From: Cadophora sp. MPI-SDFR-AT-0126
Lineage: Eukaryota; Ascomycota; Leotiomycetes; Helotiales; Ploettnerulaceae
Assembly (NCBI GenBank): GCA_020747065.1
Contig: JAGMVK010000001.1
Location: forward strand, 2,294,001 to 2,358,000
Direction: 5' to 3'
Length of the DNA stretch: 64,000 bases
The translations under genes were made by a program, and so were the position numbers. Positions 33,120 to 46,911 of this stretch are shown piece by piece (the first letter of the stretch is position 1; the number at the start of each line of letters is the position of its first letter). The notes beneath the pieces were generated by a model, which did no database searches, was not told where the DNA came from, and worked only from the letters and a program-made list of their open reading frames with translations.

Positions 33120-33485
33120 CTAGCAGGAGCCCATCACACAAACCCCGATCATGCCAACCACGCCAGCAAGTACCAACCTGTGAAATCTCTTGATCGATGA
33201 TGCGGCAGATTTCTTCCTTTCGTCCTTGCAGGCGCAGCCGGTTAGATTTGCCGCGCTGTCCAAATACTTGAAAACTGGACTCTCTTCGTATGTTGCGGTC
33301 GTCATATTGCAGTACAGATTGCACAGAAGGGCTCTGGCCGGCCCGTAGAGCACAACGGGGTTACTTTCACAACACTCAGTGAGAATGGCAGTGTTGTTCT
33401 TGGCGACAGTCACGCCGCACGCTGTGGAGCGCCCCGGGAGAATGAAAGCAGCATTGTCGGGGCAAGTACTGGCATTTACGGCCAT
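33120..33485 (-). CDS. Small cysteine-rich protein with C-terminal hydrophobic tail (family copy 2)
   Basis: A 121-residue frame starting MAVNASTCPDN. Family landmarks in order are RSTACGVTV, NNTAILTECC, LYCNMTT, NLTGCACKDE and a hydrophobic tail (LVLAGVVGMIGVCVMGSC) at the extreme end. Compared with copies 1 and 3 the WSC of GWSC is changed to CAC, keeping the last cysteine. N-glycosylation sequons are frequent. As with the other copies there is no N-terminal signal peptide on this start. It lies 668 bases from copy 3 on the same strand, so the pair may be a tandem duplication. Confidence 0.7.
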   Translation of the reverse strand: MAVNASTCPDNAAFILPGRSTACGVTVAKNNTAILTECCESNPVVLYGPARALLCNLYCNMTTATYEESPVFKYLDSAANLTGCACKDERKKSAASSIKRFHRLVLAGVVGMIGVCVMGSC

Positions 33486-34153
33486 CTCTCACTCCTGTTG
33501 ATGTGTCTAGATGATGGTCAGTACTCTCTGACAGTCAAGGAGTGATGTTGGCACCTACTTCCGCGCGCAATATGGCTCAATTCCTGACAGGGGATTTAGA
33601 AGGCCTGGTCGGACGTGGAGGGTGTCCGTACTTGAGCATAGATTGAGCAGCGAGGAGACGGAGGTAAGATTTATACAACCACTTATGGAGGACTGCGACT
33701 CAATCATCAAGTGAAACCTTGATCTTTGGTGCGATACGGTTGCGTACACAGCCCCGACCAACAGGCAGACTGGTAACATGATCGGCTCTATGTGATGCCC
33801 TGCGATGTTTGTTTTATTTGTTGGTAGTTGGTGGTCTTTCAGCTGAGACACATTAACGCCTGGCAAGTCTGGCCACTTTGATCTTCCACTTGATGGGCGA
33901 ACACCAATTCATTCTTGTTAGTGAAGTTGTCCATCTCAAGGATAGTAGCCGCAGACTACTGATGATATCAGACTAGATGAATTCGTGGTCATGGAGATTT
34001 CTGCAAATTTTTTGACTTCCCGAGCCGCAAAATGCGGAATGTTGCTTGACATCCCAGAACACATAGGAGTTGCTCTAGAAGCACCTTAGACCCTTACAAG
34101 CTTTATAAAATCAAACCACCCCTTAAGATACTTGTTTTTGGGGGAAAACCCTC
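33486..34153. other. Intergenic between cysteine-rich copies 2 and 3
   Basis: No supported gene. It separates two same-strand paralogues. Confidence 0.4.
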
Positions 34154-34540
34154 CTAGAGCGAACCCACGATACAAATCCCAGCCAGCGCCGCCAATCCTG
34201 CTAGAACCGCCTTATCATCTGTCTTCCTCGTCGAGATTGCGTCTCCCTTAAGTGCATCCCGACAACTCCATCCAGTCAGGTTAGATGAGTCCAAGCATTC
34301 GAAGACCAAACTTTCTCTAAAAGTGGGCGTTGACATGTTGCAATATTGATAGCACCATGGATATTCGTCGGAGTGATTGGAGCTGTATGGCGCAACATTG
34401 TTCACCCCACAGCAGTCAGCCATGATGGCGGCATTGTTTTCTCGAAGTGTGACCGCACATGCGGTGGATGACCATGGAATCGGTTCGGCGGCGTTGGAGC
34501 AATATACATTAGAGCCAAATCCGTGCGAGACCGTCGACAT
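34154..34540 (-). CDS. Small cysteine-rich protein with C-terminal hydrophobic tail (family copy 3)
   Basis: A 128-residue frame starting MSTVSHGFGSN. Landmarks are SSTACAVTL, NNAAIMADCC, YQYCNMSTPTFRES, LTGWSCRDA and the terminal hydrophobic tail KAVLAGLAALAGICIVGSL. The eight or so cysteines keep the same spacing as in copy 1, which suggests disulfide-stabilised folding outside the cytosol. No named domain is recognised. The N-terminus lacks a clear signal peptide, as in the other copies, so either the start lies in an upstream exon or the protein is tail-anchored. Confidence 0.72.
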   Translation of the reverse strand: MSTVSHGFGSNVYCSNAAEPIPWSSTACAVTLRENNAAIMADCCGVNNVAPYSSNHSDEYPWCYQYCNMSTPTFRESLVFECLDSSNLTGWSCRDALKGDAISTRKTDDKAVLAGLAALAGICIVGSL

Positions 34541-36302
34541 TTCTGGAGTTGATCAGTTACCTGTGGTGAATTTCAGTCATAAGCAAGCCTGGGCACTTTT
34601 GTCAACATACATACCTAGCGGGGCCTCCAAAACAATGCGAGATTAATGTTTCTGGCCATAGTACTCCCAAGAATGAGTTTGGTAAGAGTAGGGGATAAGA
34701 ACATAGATACTTGAGTCGGTGGCGTGTGGTGAAGGCAATGCGGGTGCTAGAAGGCCACAAGAAAACTGTTGATTGTTGGGAATTGATGCACAGGATATTA
34801 CCAACACTTTGCTGATCTATTTTGAACGGATCGTATGTTTCCCAGGTTCGGCCCAACGAGAAAGATGCAGAGGGCTCAAACAGGCCACATGCTTCAGCTG
34901 GAGCCTGCTGTGCCAAGTAGTCCAAAATTCGGTAACGAGAGGCCGGCGGGTAGCTGAAACCTGGATGCGTGGTTACTTCGACTTGCATGTTTAGTTACTA
35001 TCTATCCCTGCAGATACTCGATTTCAGTCATTTTTTTGTTCTTTTGTATCCCGACAACTACGCCACCATACACCCCACGCCAAGATTCAGCGACTAGGCA
35101 CCATTTGCCATCTGACCTGAAAATTATTGTCTAATTGGTGTCCTCTTGAGTCCATCCTTACGGGTACAAATTCATATGGCGTAGCTGTCCACGCCGTCAC
35201 ATTGTGGGGGTTAGATAGAGGGATTTGCGGCCCCATAGTTCACGAAACAGGATGAACGGACGACCATGAGTGAATCTACTGGGCATTTCAACCGGTCGAT
35301 CTACTACTCGAAGATGTATGAGAAACACTGTCCAACAATCAAAAGCCCAGAACTAGCCACATTACGACAGCAAGCCAGTGGATTCCAAAGCCGACAGACC
35401 GTTCTTCGGTTGTTAGTATTTGTGGACGCGTCAGACTCTTGCCATAGGATCTTGAAGCTGCAGATTCTTGGATAGATGATCGCTCCAAACAAAGCGACCT
35501 CAAGAGTATTTTCAGCTCAACAATCATAAGAAGTACCTAGAAGACGTTCAAAGGCAGGTGTGCCAACACGGAAACTTCTGCAGCTCTCGCCGATTCTGTC
35601 AAAGCAACATGAAATTGTCGATCTTACACAGCTTATTCTTACCCACGTGCATTGGAGACGACCAACATGAAGCACGACTTGGCCATACCATATGCGCAGC
35701 AGACTACAGGGTGGCACGCAAAGCATGGTAACAACGTGTCATCGGTGAAGGTGAATGTCTACCCGTATAGCTGTGCGCTGTTTCTTCCTGTTCTGATACC
35801 TCCCAAAATATCCGAAGGATCTGTCAGTGATGTACCACTGCGGCATTGTAAAAAGTTTGGAAAGAGTGCTCAGCCTGTCAGACGTGGTTCTTCTGATTCT
35901 TTTGAGGGCTCTGTCCATTGATGGACCTTGTTCATCTCTTCGACTGTTGGCCAATCTTTGTAGGATTTGTTGTTCTTCGCGATATAAATATCTTGATGAA
36001 CGACAGCAACGTCCCGTGGGCACCTTAATTTACTTGTAACAGCAGAATGGTTGTGTCAACGACTGTTGGATAGTCAGGAAATACTATTGGAAATGCAAAA
36101 ATGAGGCGATGCCAGTGGAGAAGTGTATAAGGGAGCATTGCCATGTCCTTAAGCATAGTAACTTCTTCTCTACCCGCATCTTGATCATCGCTTGACGTGA
36201 AAATTGTCGCCTTTGGTCTCTGTTCTGCAAGAAGTTGTTATCGTTCATCCCAATTCTTTTCAAACCCAGCCCGATTTTGTTCATTTGGCTTGCTGAAATA
36301 TC
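34541..36302. other. Intergenic
   Basis: 1.76 kb with only short, unrecognisable frames on both strands. The 36 kb end is the upstream region of a decayed secreted-protein copy. Confidence 0.35.
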
Positions 36303-37018
36303 ATGTTTAGAATGTCCCTAAACACGGCTGGTCCCGTTTCGCTCTCACTCCTTGTCTTCCTGATCTCCTCTAAGGCTAGCCCTATCTTGACGAGCAAACA
36401 TCGAGATCTTGAGCTGTTCTCAAGAGCAGAGCGCCAGTGCAACCTTCCAAACACCGAGTATTATAAAGTAAGCACATTACTCTATGTTCCCGTCCATTTT
36501 CTTCTAACAATTGCTAATCTTTGATTCGCTTATAGGACATTTACGACTGCAAGAAGAAATCCCATATTAGTGCAGACGGCCATTGCGATGGCAAAATGCC
36601 GAAACCAGATGATGAAGGTGCCTGTACTTCATGCTGAAGTCAAAGTCTACTTCAGTTATGGCAAGGAAGTGCCTTATGACGAGACACCATGTGAAGGATC
36701 CGAATACACCATCCAGAAGGGCCAGACTGTCAGCGTTGCTAATACCTGGGACATAAATGGAAACATTGGTCTTGAGATATCCAAATCGGCATTGACGGGG
36801 GCAGCATTCGGCCACAATATTTTTGTATACATAGATTGCGATAGAAAAGGGGGCTTTCTTTGGAACCATCCTCAGCAAAGCAATATATACAACCCGCTTC
36901 TGCTTCAGATGCACCTCAGCCTCCACCTCTTCAACCTCCACCTGTTCCAACTCCTGTAGCGGACATCGATGTGCCAAGTTTCTTCCCTTCAATTGGAATT
37001 CTCAACCCAAGAAAGTAA
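36303..37018 (+). pseudogene. Decayed copy of the secreted protein encoded at 9985-11010
   Basis: The ATG at 36303 opens a signal-peptide-like N-terminus and reaches TEYYK at the GTAAGC donor. After the acceptor at 36535 it reads DIYDCKKKSHISADGHC, matching DIFDCEKKS...DGHC of the intact gene with the intron in the same place. A frameshift follows at CTSC, after which VKVYFSYGKEVPYDE and TWDINGNIGLEISKSAL match again. The copy then jumps from SALTGAAF straight to NIFVYIDCDRKGG, so about 100 residues of the beta-rich core and the second intron are missing. A second frameshift after IYNP leads to ASASDAPQPPPL and a stop at 37016-37018. It cannot make the full protein. Confidence 0.8.
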
Positions 37019-38774
37019 GCTGTCTTCTAGATTGTACTGCCATCTACTTGAGAAGACTTTTACGATATTAGGGTCACTCTTGGGTTCTCGCAGCAGTTTG
37101 TCATTTCATAGCAATTGATGCAAAGGGAGATTCTCGCCTACGGTGGCGAAACGGCCTTTGGTTTCCTTTCCTTCTTCTGGTATGACTCGGCACATTTCAG
37201 GTTGAAAATGTTGCTGTTCTTTCGATTGAGCATCTTAACCTCAGTACAATTATATTTCTCAAGTCCGAGTTCAGTATGTTCTTGAGGATATCCTGTGACA
37301 TCAATCAATTGAAGCCGTTTCCTTGGAAACTGAAAGTGGCTCTTAATTACGATGTCAGCGTGCCGCTCTGTAGTTCAAATACTAATATCTCTCATGTGAT
37401 ATTTGCCGGCGCCGGATTGTCTTTGCCGTTACTGGGCCTCAAGCGAATTGTAGCAAATCAAGTATTTCATCAATTACAATCGTCAGCGAGTGTCCAAGTA
37501 TTCAATTCAAGGCTGTAATGTGAGGTCTCGATATCGAAATTACATTCTCATGATCAAAACTTAAAATTACTGGCTGCAAGAAAGTAACTGAAGAAATGAT
37601 CAAAAAGGATATGTAAGGAAGCCGATGCGACGATAAATTAGATGGTGGGAAGAACTACTCGTGGTATCTCAGAAGTGCCGACCGTATAGACATCTGCTAG
37701 AGCATAAATTTCTCACCTCTGGATGCGTAGTCACTTTTCACTGATATAGAAAGGAAACAAGATCTTTGATGCCAATCTCTCTTCACTGTATTTGTTGACC
37801 TGCTTCTGTAAGCGAACAGTTAAGTTAAGCGATCTTGCTTGGTGACCCCTTTTCGCTAAGCGAGGCTGAGTGTTGAAGAACTCAAAGGATTTCTTATATC
37901 TTGATTGCCAGTCATATGTGATATTCTTCCAGTCACAAGTGCGGGTAAGAGCACAGATCCAATGCTAATCCAATAACTTGGTTGCTGGTATGTTCCCATT
38001 TGATGCCACATGGTTCGGTTGATTTGATGATACCACACTTGCTCCACAAGGGCATCTTGATCAATATACTGCTCAAAAAGCCGGCAGTCTCCTAGTTCAA
38101 GAGCCCGTCAACTATCTAACATATGACAACTCGACCTGCCAACCCCTGATTCCGGCAGATCGATTGTGGAAATATGGTAATCTGGGGGTTAGATTTGAGA
38201 AAAGAATCGAAAGGCATTATTTCTACTTTCTCATGTGACTTTGGTAGGTGACCTTTCACTCAAGCAACCTTTGGTCTGATCCATAGCTTGAAACACATTT
38301 TTCAAATAGGGCGCTAGTCATATCTACGGTCCAAGTCTGATAACAACAGAATTTGAAGGTTTGCTGTGCAAGTTATGGTTTCTTGCCAACATGACGAAAT
38401 AAAGCACCCCCTTCATTATGATCAATTTGCCAGGGCAACCCATGATACGCAACTACGGAGGGTACTGCGATGGGGAGATTCATGACCTACTCGGGGAGGT
38501 AGACTGGTTGCCAAGTCTTTGCGGCTATTACCCCGCCAAGGTTCTTCCGGAGGTTTAAAATCTTCCTCCAATGGTAAGCGAACTTTATCACAACTCCGCG
38601 ATTTCCTGGGGATATCACAATATCCATCAACGATGACTGGACCGGTTTCTCTAGAAGTCTGGAAAAACATTTAGGCAATGGAATTGTATAAAGGCTGATT
38701 CGTGTCGCCATATTCGCTTCCTGTTCTCTTTTTTGATTCATCAAAAACGTTATTTGAACCGCCAAGGAGCAGCC
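37019..38774. other. Intergenic
   Basis: 1.75 kb with no supported gene. The end contains the promoter of the carboxylesterase gene. Confidence 0.35.
38687..38694 (+). promoter_or_regulatory. TATA box of the carboxylesterase gene
   Basis: TATAAAGG lies 88 bases upstream of the carboxylesterase ATG, a usual distance for a fungal TATA promoter with a short leader. Confidence 0.5.
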
Positions 38775-40637
<1,863 letters not shown>

Positions 40638-41883
40638 TGTACATCCCAAGCGCCCTGCAGTTGAGCATCAGTCAATCAAGATAGCAAACTAGCACCTTGG
40701 GGGTTGAATATGACCTGATGACTCAAAAACAATAGTGACATGATGATGCAGATTACCACCCCGCTCAGCTCGTACGCTTCATGTGATCGATACTCTGAAA
40801 CATGTGTATTGAGAAGTGGTTTGATTATCATGATAGGGGGTTTTCTTTAATTGGACCAACCATTTCCTAAAACAACGACGATCTTTCGAACATTTTTGAT
40901 TATTAACCTAGAAGCCAAAGGAGACCTAATCGCTACTAATAATTACAGCTCGAGGATTGTAACTTCACAATTGCCCACAATAGTTGCTTGACCGCTCATA
41001 CTTTGCGATGTACAATGCTTCGTCAAGATATCTGATTGGAACTTTCGGTGACGAAAAAGCACAACCTAAATTATGGGAATGTGTAGACAAAAACGCGCGG
41101 AAAACACGTAACACGTGGTTCAACTAATCAATTGGAGAAACAAATGCTTGCTATTGACTGCCGTTTGGCAGACCCCTTTCAATTTCCGGTGTTTCACTGT
41201 ACTTCATTGACTTGCGTTGCAATGAAGGAACCCCTTGTCTGCACCCTGCCTTGTCCCTGTTGCCGCCTGCTCCGTCGCTCCGCAACCCCGGATCTACGCA
41301 ACCGAGAACCTATTTACTAATTAACCCCGGTCATCCTCCACACCTCAATTTCTATGCCGGTAGATCTTAGGCTAGTAGATGGCTCACCTGAGTAAACTAC
41401 AGCTACCCGGGCAGGCAATCGTGATATCCAGGTAGATCTGTTTCTCTGTTTGTGATCTACAGGAACAGTACGAAATCATAAAAGGACGCGGACTTGCTGA
41501 TTCCGGGGGCATGAGACAGAAGAACGCGAAGAAAGTAGGAACGAAGCCTGGGCAAGGTGGTCAAATGATCCTTTTCATCTGAAGACTTGCGAATTAGACT
41601 ACTTCGCACCAATGATCGCAATCTCTCCGGGGTGGACCATGCATGAAGGATGGAGTATGGAAAAGATTACACCAATGATTGGCAAGGCCTTCCTATTGTA
41701 TTACACTTGCTCCGCTTTGACATTTGCATATTGAACGAAGTATTTGCGCCAATGAGTAGGTTTTCTTTAGTTGTGGGGAAAGGTCATTTTAACCATATAT
41801 TCCCTCGATCGTCGTCTACTTTCTACCGCTCTTCACACCGATCTAGCAGCCCTATACCTTTACTCGACTCGGTAGCAATCAAG
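40638..41883. other. Intergenic
   Basis: 1.25 kb between the carboxylesterase and LPMO genes with no supported coding sequence. A TATA-like ATATAT lies about 90 bases before the LPMO start. Confidence 0.4.
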
Positions 41884-42870
41884 ATGCGGAACTTTCTCAA
41901 AACAGTCAGCGTTCTCGGCACTTTTGCTACTACTGCCCTTGGCCATGGTTACGTCTCCGGCATTGTAGCAAATGGCGTCTACACAAGTGGATGGCAGGTG
42001 AGCTACTGGTACGACATCGTCAACAAGGTTCCAATTCCCCAAACTCCAGGATGGTACGAGGAAGCTCTTGATCTCGGCTTTGTGGCACCAACCGAGTACC
42101 AGTGAGATCGCCTTCAGTTCCCAGCTTCCGCTCTTGTAACATGCATTTCGATTCTGATCAATACTGATACAAATCTGAACCAGAACCCCCAACATCGTCT
42201 GTCATAAGAATGCTGTCAACGCCAATGTATCCGCAACGGTTGCGGCTGGCGGGACTGTGCAATTTCAATGGACAAGCTGGCCTCATAACATCGGACCGGT
42301 GGTGACTTACGTCGCTGATTGCGGTGGAAATTGTAAGAGTGTAAGTTCCATCCTCATCCCTGGCTGTTTCAAGTCTTTATAACCTCGAATGACTTTCAAA
42401 ATGAAAGCAATCACTGACAAAGCCATCTAGGTTGCCAAAAGCTCTCTCAAGTTCGTAAAGATCGACGAGTCTGGAATCAATTTCTCAACACAAGTCTGGG
42501 CAACTGGCGTTCTTATGGCAAATAATAACACTTGGACGACCACAGTTCCAAAGACCCTCGCACCGGGTAAGTCGAATCCTCAAGCCTATCTGGGTTTCAT
42601 TCCACATCGTACCACAGCTGCTAATTATTCAATCTAGGACATTACGTTTTCCGCCATGAGATCATTGCACTCCATGGTGGCACTGCATTGAATGGGGCTC
42701 AAAATTATCCCTTCTGTGTCAATATCGACGTTACTGGCTCTGGAACTCAGAAGCCTGCTGGGGTTCTGGCCACTGCTTTGTACAAGGCGACTGATCCAGG
42801 AATCTATTTCAACCCATACACGACTTTGACGAATTACACTATTCCTGGCCCTACTTTGTGGAAGGGATGA
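41884..42870 (+). CDS. AA9 lytic polysaccharide monooxygenase
   Basis: Four exons (41884..42101, 42184..42340, 42431..42566, 42638..42870) give 247 residues. Cleavage after ATTALG leaves His21 as the N-terminal residue (HGYVSG), which forms one arm of the copper histidine brace. The second His is in SWPHNIGP, and the axial Tyr is in [10 protein letters not shown]. The motif RHEIIALH is also typical for AA9 (formerly GH61). These secreted copper enzymes cleave cellulose or hemicellulose oxidatively, helped by an electron donor. There is no carbohydrate-binding module. The enzyme's need for copper links it loosely to the Ctr/reductase pair at the start of the window. Confidence 0.95.
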
Positions 42871-43472
42871 ATCAATGTCTTTCTCAGGAAGAGTCAGAAT
42901 GTCAGTCAGACGGGTTTTTGGACACCTTGTCACCTGTCCGAGTCCGGGTGAAAAAGAGTCGAGAAAATGCAGTGTTAACATTAGCCGAAAGCAAAGAAAT
43001 GGTTGAGGATTGATTCGTGTACTTGGATCTGTCCAATTTTCGTCACCTCTACCCCATACAAATAACTTGCAATGCAATGCGATTCAGAATCTCTACACTC
43101 AAGTCCGATGTACGTCGGTCAGTGGTAAACACCGCACAAGACTTGGCATGTAGGTCAGATGATCTTGCGAAGTTTAGCCGATGGATTCTTACCTTGACTT
43201 GTTCAACTAAAAACAATGCAAAGCCTAACAAAAAATATGCCACGCAGCCCATCGCACGACACAACGCATCAAATCTGACTCTCCACGTATGGGAGATTTC
43301 AAAACTGCGGATTTCCTGGGGCTGCCTTCTATGACCCTTGTCTTGGGAAGCTGCATTTGCTGCTGCCTGAGGTGAGCAGCACAGAAAAAAAAACAGCCAT
43401 CTCCAATGAAGAGTGTTGGATGGTGCTTTGGAATCTATTCATGAGTCTTGATAACGGGAGAACGCCTAAAAG
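42871..43472. other. Intergenic
   Basis: No supported gene between the LPMO and the F-box-like gene. Confidence 0.4.
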
Positions 43473-44568
43473 ATGACCCTGTGTCCATCGAAAGACAGTA
43501 GAGCTACCTTGCTGGGTATTCCACAAGAGCTCCGTGACAAAATCTTGGCTATGCTTATTCCATGTCTGAAGCCGGCACCGTAAGTACAAGGCAAGCGCTG
43601 TTGCATGCATAACTGATTGTTCTCGTAATTAAAGTACCCACCAAGGAGATCCAGATAGCCGCGAGTACCTCAACGACACGCCATCGATACACCAAACATT
43701 GGTCAAGTACCTGACGACGATTCCTGTACCCGATGGGATCCCAACTCTCAAGGTCAACAAACAATTGAGAGATGAGACTCTGGCACTCATGCAACACCTA
43801 AAACTTCCGAGTGCTCGAAGCTACCGTCTGGATGTGATGCTGATAGACGGAGAAGAGCTCATGCCAACATGGCTATATGTGCCCTGTCTGACTACTCGAG
43901 TGGAGGAACTGGTGGCAAACTTGCGAGACCTTGGACCCTTCAGTCATAGATATGGCCGTGGCTTCCGAGGCGGTGATGGTGGCCCCCCATGGATGGTGTG
44001 GTGTTTTCACAGCCTTCTCATACGGTTCCTGGAGGCTGGACCCTTGGGCCGGCAAGAGAATCGCATCGACAGAGGAGTGAGCGTCCAAAGTGTAGTGCTG
44101 GACATCAAGACACCAGCTGTGCAGCCTGGGATGATTGCGACTGTGGAGAATAGTACACCAGGGAGATTACGACGAATGAACAGAGAGACAGGGCCTAAGA
44201 TCTTTATGCATCCGATGTTCATCCTAGGATTTGTGCGGCGCTGGATAAATTTCATATCTGGAAGTCGATCGTATGGAGGAGAATTGATTCACACTAGAGT
44301 AGGAATCTTGAAATTAATGCTAGATGGGGTCCTTGTTGAAGAGTACGATGTGTCGGAGTGGTATGTTTCCAATTCCTTTGCTTTCACGGCATCATTTGTC
44401 CACACGCGCGTAAATCTATTTAATTAGTTCATTTCATCCTTGATATAGAGGGCATTGCTGACACAATTTTTTCCTAGGCTAGCCGACATGCCTAACAGTG
44501 CCTGGAAAGTGCACGCATATGCAATACGAGAGAGATCTGGTCTGAAGACAGTGCCATCGAAAGATTGA
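43473..44568 (+). CDS. F-box-like protein, uncharacterised
   Basis: Three exons (43473..43579, 43635..44360, 44478..44568) give 307 residues. The N-terminus reads LLGIPQELRDKILAMLI, a short F-box-like helix pair, followed by TLKVNKQLRDETLALM. The latter is a common motif of fungal proteins with a degenerate F-box and a 2EXR-like region. The rest has no catalytic motif, and no leucine-rich or WD repeats were seen. F-box proteins act as substrate adaptors of SCF ubiquitin ligases, but this one is too diverged to be sure. It is convergent with the decayed cysteine-rich copy 4. Confidence 0.7.
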
Positions 44569-44906
44569 ACTTCACGCTTTCGCGAGAGTATAGAACCTGT
44601 TTGAAGAACGTTTTTGTGGCCGTCTAGCATTGTCGCAGAAATGAGGACGACGATGTCCAAAATCGTGATTATAACCGACTCTTCATCCAATTCAACTAAA
44701 TTCCACCCATTATTGAAAATTTATCATCGTTATAATCAAAGCATCAGCCGTCAGACTCTGAAGTGTACCTCTTTCTGGCCGTTGATCCGCCTTTCTCACC
44801 TAAGGCAGACTCTACCCTGGCAAGACCGCTTTGTCTTAAACGAATCACGGATAAACGTTACGGATCTGTTAATCGATGGACAGCACCATTTCCTTGATAT
44901 GCTATA

Positions 44907-45330
44907 TCATATATTAGGTATCCAAATTCCAGGCACAAGTATAATCCCAGCCACCGTCAACCTTCCCTTCTTCCCTGTCTTCCAGTTCGCCACGTTCCGC
45001 TTCATTATTCCCGCTCTGTCCTGGTATGTCCAGCCTATCAACCACGTCTGAGTCAACCTGTCCCTCCCTGTATGACTGTCCATATACTCGTAAGTCTTGC
45101 TCTCCCCGAATGTTCGAGTTGATATATTGCAGTGTATGCTGCAACCTGTGTTTCGTCCGAAAGATCGGATAGAGTGCCATGAAGTAATGCTCCACTGCCG
45201 GACCGTTGGCAACAGTCTTTGAAAATGGCAGAGTTAGTTCCATAGAGCGAAACAGCGCATGCAGAGGAGTCTGACGGTATGTAGCCATCTGGTTGTGCCG
45301 AGCAGCGACTGGTTCTGGGGGTGTCGATGA
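44907..45330 (-). pseudogene. Decayed small cysteine-rich protein (family copy 4)
   Basis: In one reverse frame (from about 45330) the sequence reads SRCSAQPDGYIPSDSSACAV and then TNSAIFKDCC, matching SSACAV and NNTAILAECC of copies 1-3. About 50 bases on, the match moves to another frame: GCSIHCNISTRTFGESKTY, then LIGWTYQD (for LTGWSCRD) and a C-terminal hydrophobic tail LTVAGIILVPGIWIPNI ending at 44907. So there is at least one frameshift. No ATG begins the first segment, and the Cys of GWSC is changed to Tyr. It is a pseudogene. Confidence 0.68.
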
Positions 45331-46503
45331 CAGGTAACTAGGTTGATACAGTTGTAGTTTCTAGAGATCGAGAGTAACTTTGAAATAGAGGAAGTCTGAT
45401 TATGTGTACGACTTGAGATCTTGGACTCGCCGCGATGTCCTGAATAGACTTGCAATTCCTCGCGAGAGACTTCATTGAGACAGAAATGTAAGAATGTATT
45501 AGACAGCAGACACATCTTCTTAAACTTAGATTTTAGAGTAATGATGCGCTGATTTGTCCACTTGGCCCTTTGATGGAATGTTGAATTGTTTGTTTGTGTT
45601 ATTTTCGGCTACGGCACCTTAATCTCACCACGGCCTCTGGCAGCCTCCCCCTTTCTTAAGCGAACTGGTTACTTCGCCTTGTCCGCTGCTCATGCTGCCT
45701 CAACATTCACCCTATCCATACTTTCAACTGAATTCGTGATGAAAATCATGAGATGATCATCCCATCTCTTCTTCACTCTTGTTAAAATGTTGTGTCTCAG
45801 GTTCGGGTCACATTAGGACATTCACTGCAACATCTGACTTGCAAGCCTGTTAAGGAGTATGATATTACCTAAGATTTACAGGACCAGATGGACAAGCATC
45901 AGGTGGCGATCATCACTCACACCGTATGATTGCCGAGTCTACCGGCAACTAGCAGGCACGGCCCTTGTTTACATGCAAGGAAAGCTTTTTGACGACTCGG
46001 AAAGCTGATCTTGTCCCAAAACCCAAAGTGGCTTCATTTCGCTTCCGAAAGCAGCATCAACGAATCTACGCTATGGCTCGGATCACGATGTCTTTGAGTC
46101 GTCCACCGGTTCTGAAATGTCAATTGTCGACTATCGAATAGCAAACATATGTCGATTGTACAAAACTAGACCCTGAAAACTTTAATTCTCGTAATATTCA
46201 GGATCGGCACGCGCCAAGGGCCTCACGCTACGTCACACGCCAGCGAAGTATCGGTATTGACGGCATTTGTGGGGTAATGTGGGGTGATTCTTCGTACCAG
46301 AAATAGATACGAAGAGCTGCATATGGTCATAACAACAGTAAAGACATCATGTAAGGGCCTGAGCAAGATATAAAAGATCTCAACAATCCGAAGATGGCCT
46401 CCTCATCATATCAATCATACACATCAGTCTCATCGCTTCAAAGCATTCTCAAAGAAAATCCCAGAGAAATAGACACGTTTTTGAAGTATTCACATCCTTC
46501 AAA
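45331..46503. other. Intergenic, upstream of cerato-platanin gene
   Basis: No supported gene. The proximal part is the promoter and leader of the cerato-platanin gene. Confidence 0.4.
46369..46376 (+). promoter_or_regulatory. TATA box of the cerato-platanin gene
   Basis: TATAAAAG lies 135 bases upstream of the ATG, a good match to the TATA consensus and typical of highly expressed secreted-protein genes. Confidence 0.55.
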
Positions 46504-46911
46504 ATGCAGTTCAAAGCAACGTTCCTCTCTCTTCTCTCTGTCGCCAGCGCCATCACAGTCTCTTACGACAACGGCTACGATGACGGCTCTCGCTCCCTCG
46601 CAGTAGTCGCTTGCAGTGACGGCACCAACGGCCTCCTCACCAAAGGCTACACCACGCAAAACTCTCTACCATCTTTCCCAAGAATCGGCGGTGCTTCAGT
46701 GATTGCTGGATGGAATAGTGGCAGCTGTGGTACTTGCTGGTCACTCACCTACAACGGAAACACGATCAATGTTCTGGCAATCGATCATGCGAATGAGGGT
46801 TTTAATATTGCTCAGGCGGCGATGGATCAGTTGACTGGTGGTCGGGCGGTAGCGCTGGGACGCATTGATGCGCAGTATGCTCAGGTTCCTGCTTCTGCTT
46901 GTGGATTGTAG
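46504..46911 (+). CDS. Cerato-platanin family protein
   Basis: An intronless 135-residue frame. A signal peptide ([16 protein letters not shown]) is followed by the mature start [16 protein letters not shown], the usual cerato-platanin N-terminus. The four cysteines that form two disulfides are in [16 protein letters not shown] and SACGL. The conserved [20 protein letters not shown] is also present. These small secreted proteins bind chitin oligomers and self-assemble at interfaces, loosen cellulose like expansins, and in plant-associated fungi act as elicitors. The upstream in-frame extension was not used, because this ATG gives the signal peptide. A TATA box lies at a proper distance. Confidence 0.96.
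   Translation: MQFKATFLSLLSVASAITVSYDNGYDDGSRSLAVVACSDGTNGLLTKGYTTQNSLPSFPRIGGASVIAGWNSGSCGTCWSLTYNGNTINVLAIDHANEGFNIAQAAMDQLTGGRAVALGRIDAQYAQVPASACGL

Noticed and set aside
36567..36992. Minus-strand 141-codon frame
   Set aside because: Antisense to the decayed secreted-protein copy; its Glu/Val-rich start is the reverse of a Pro/Leu-rich stretch.
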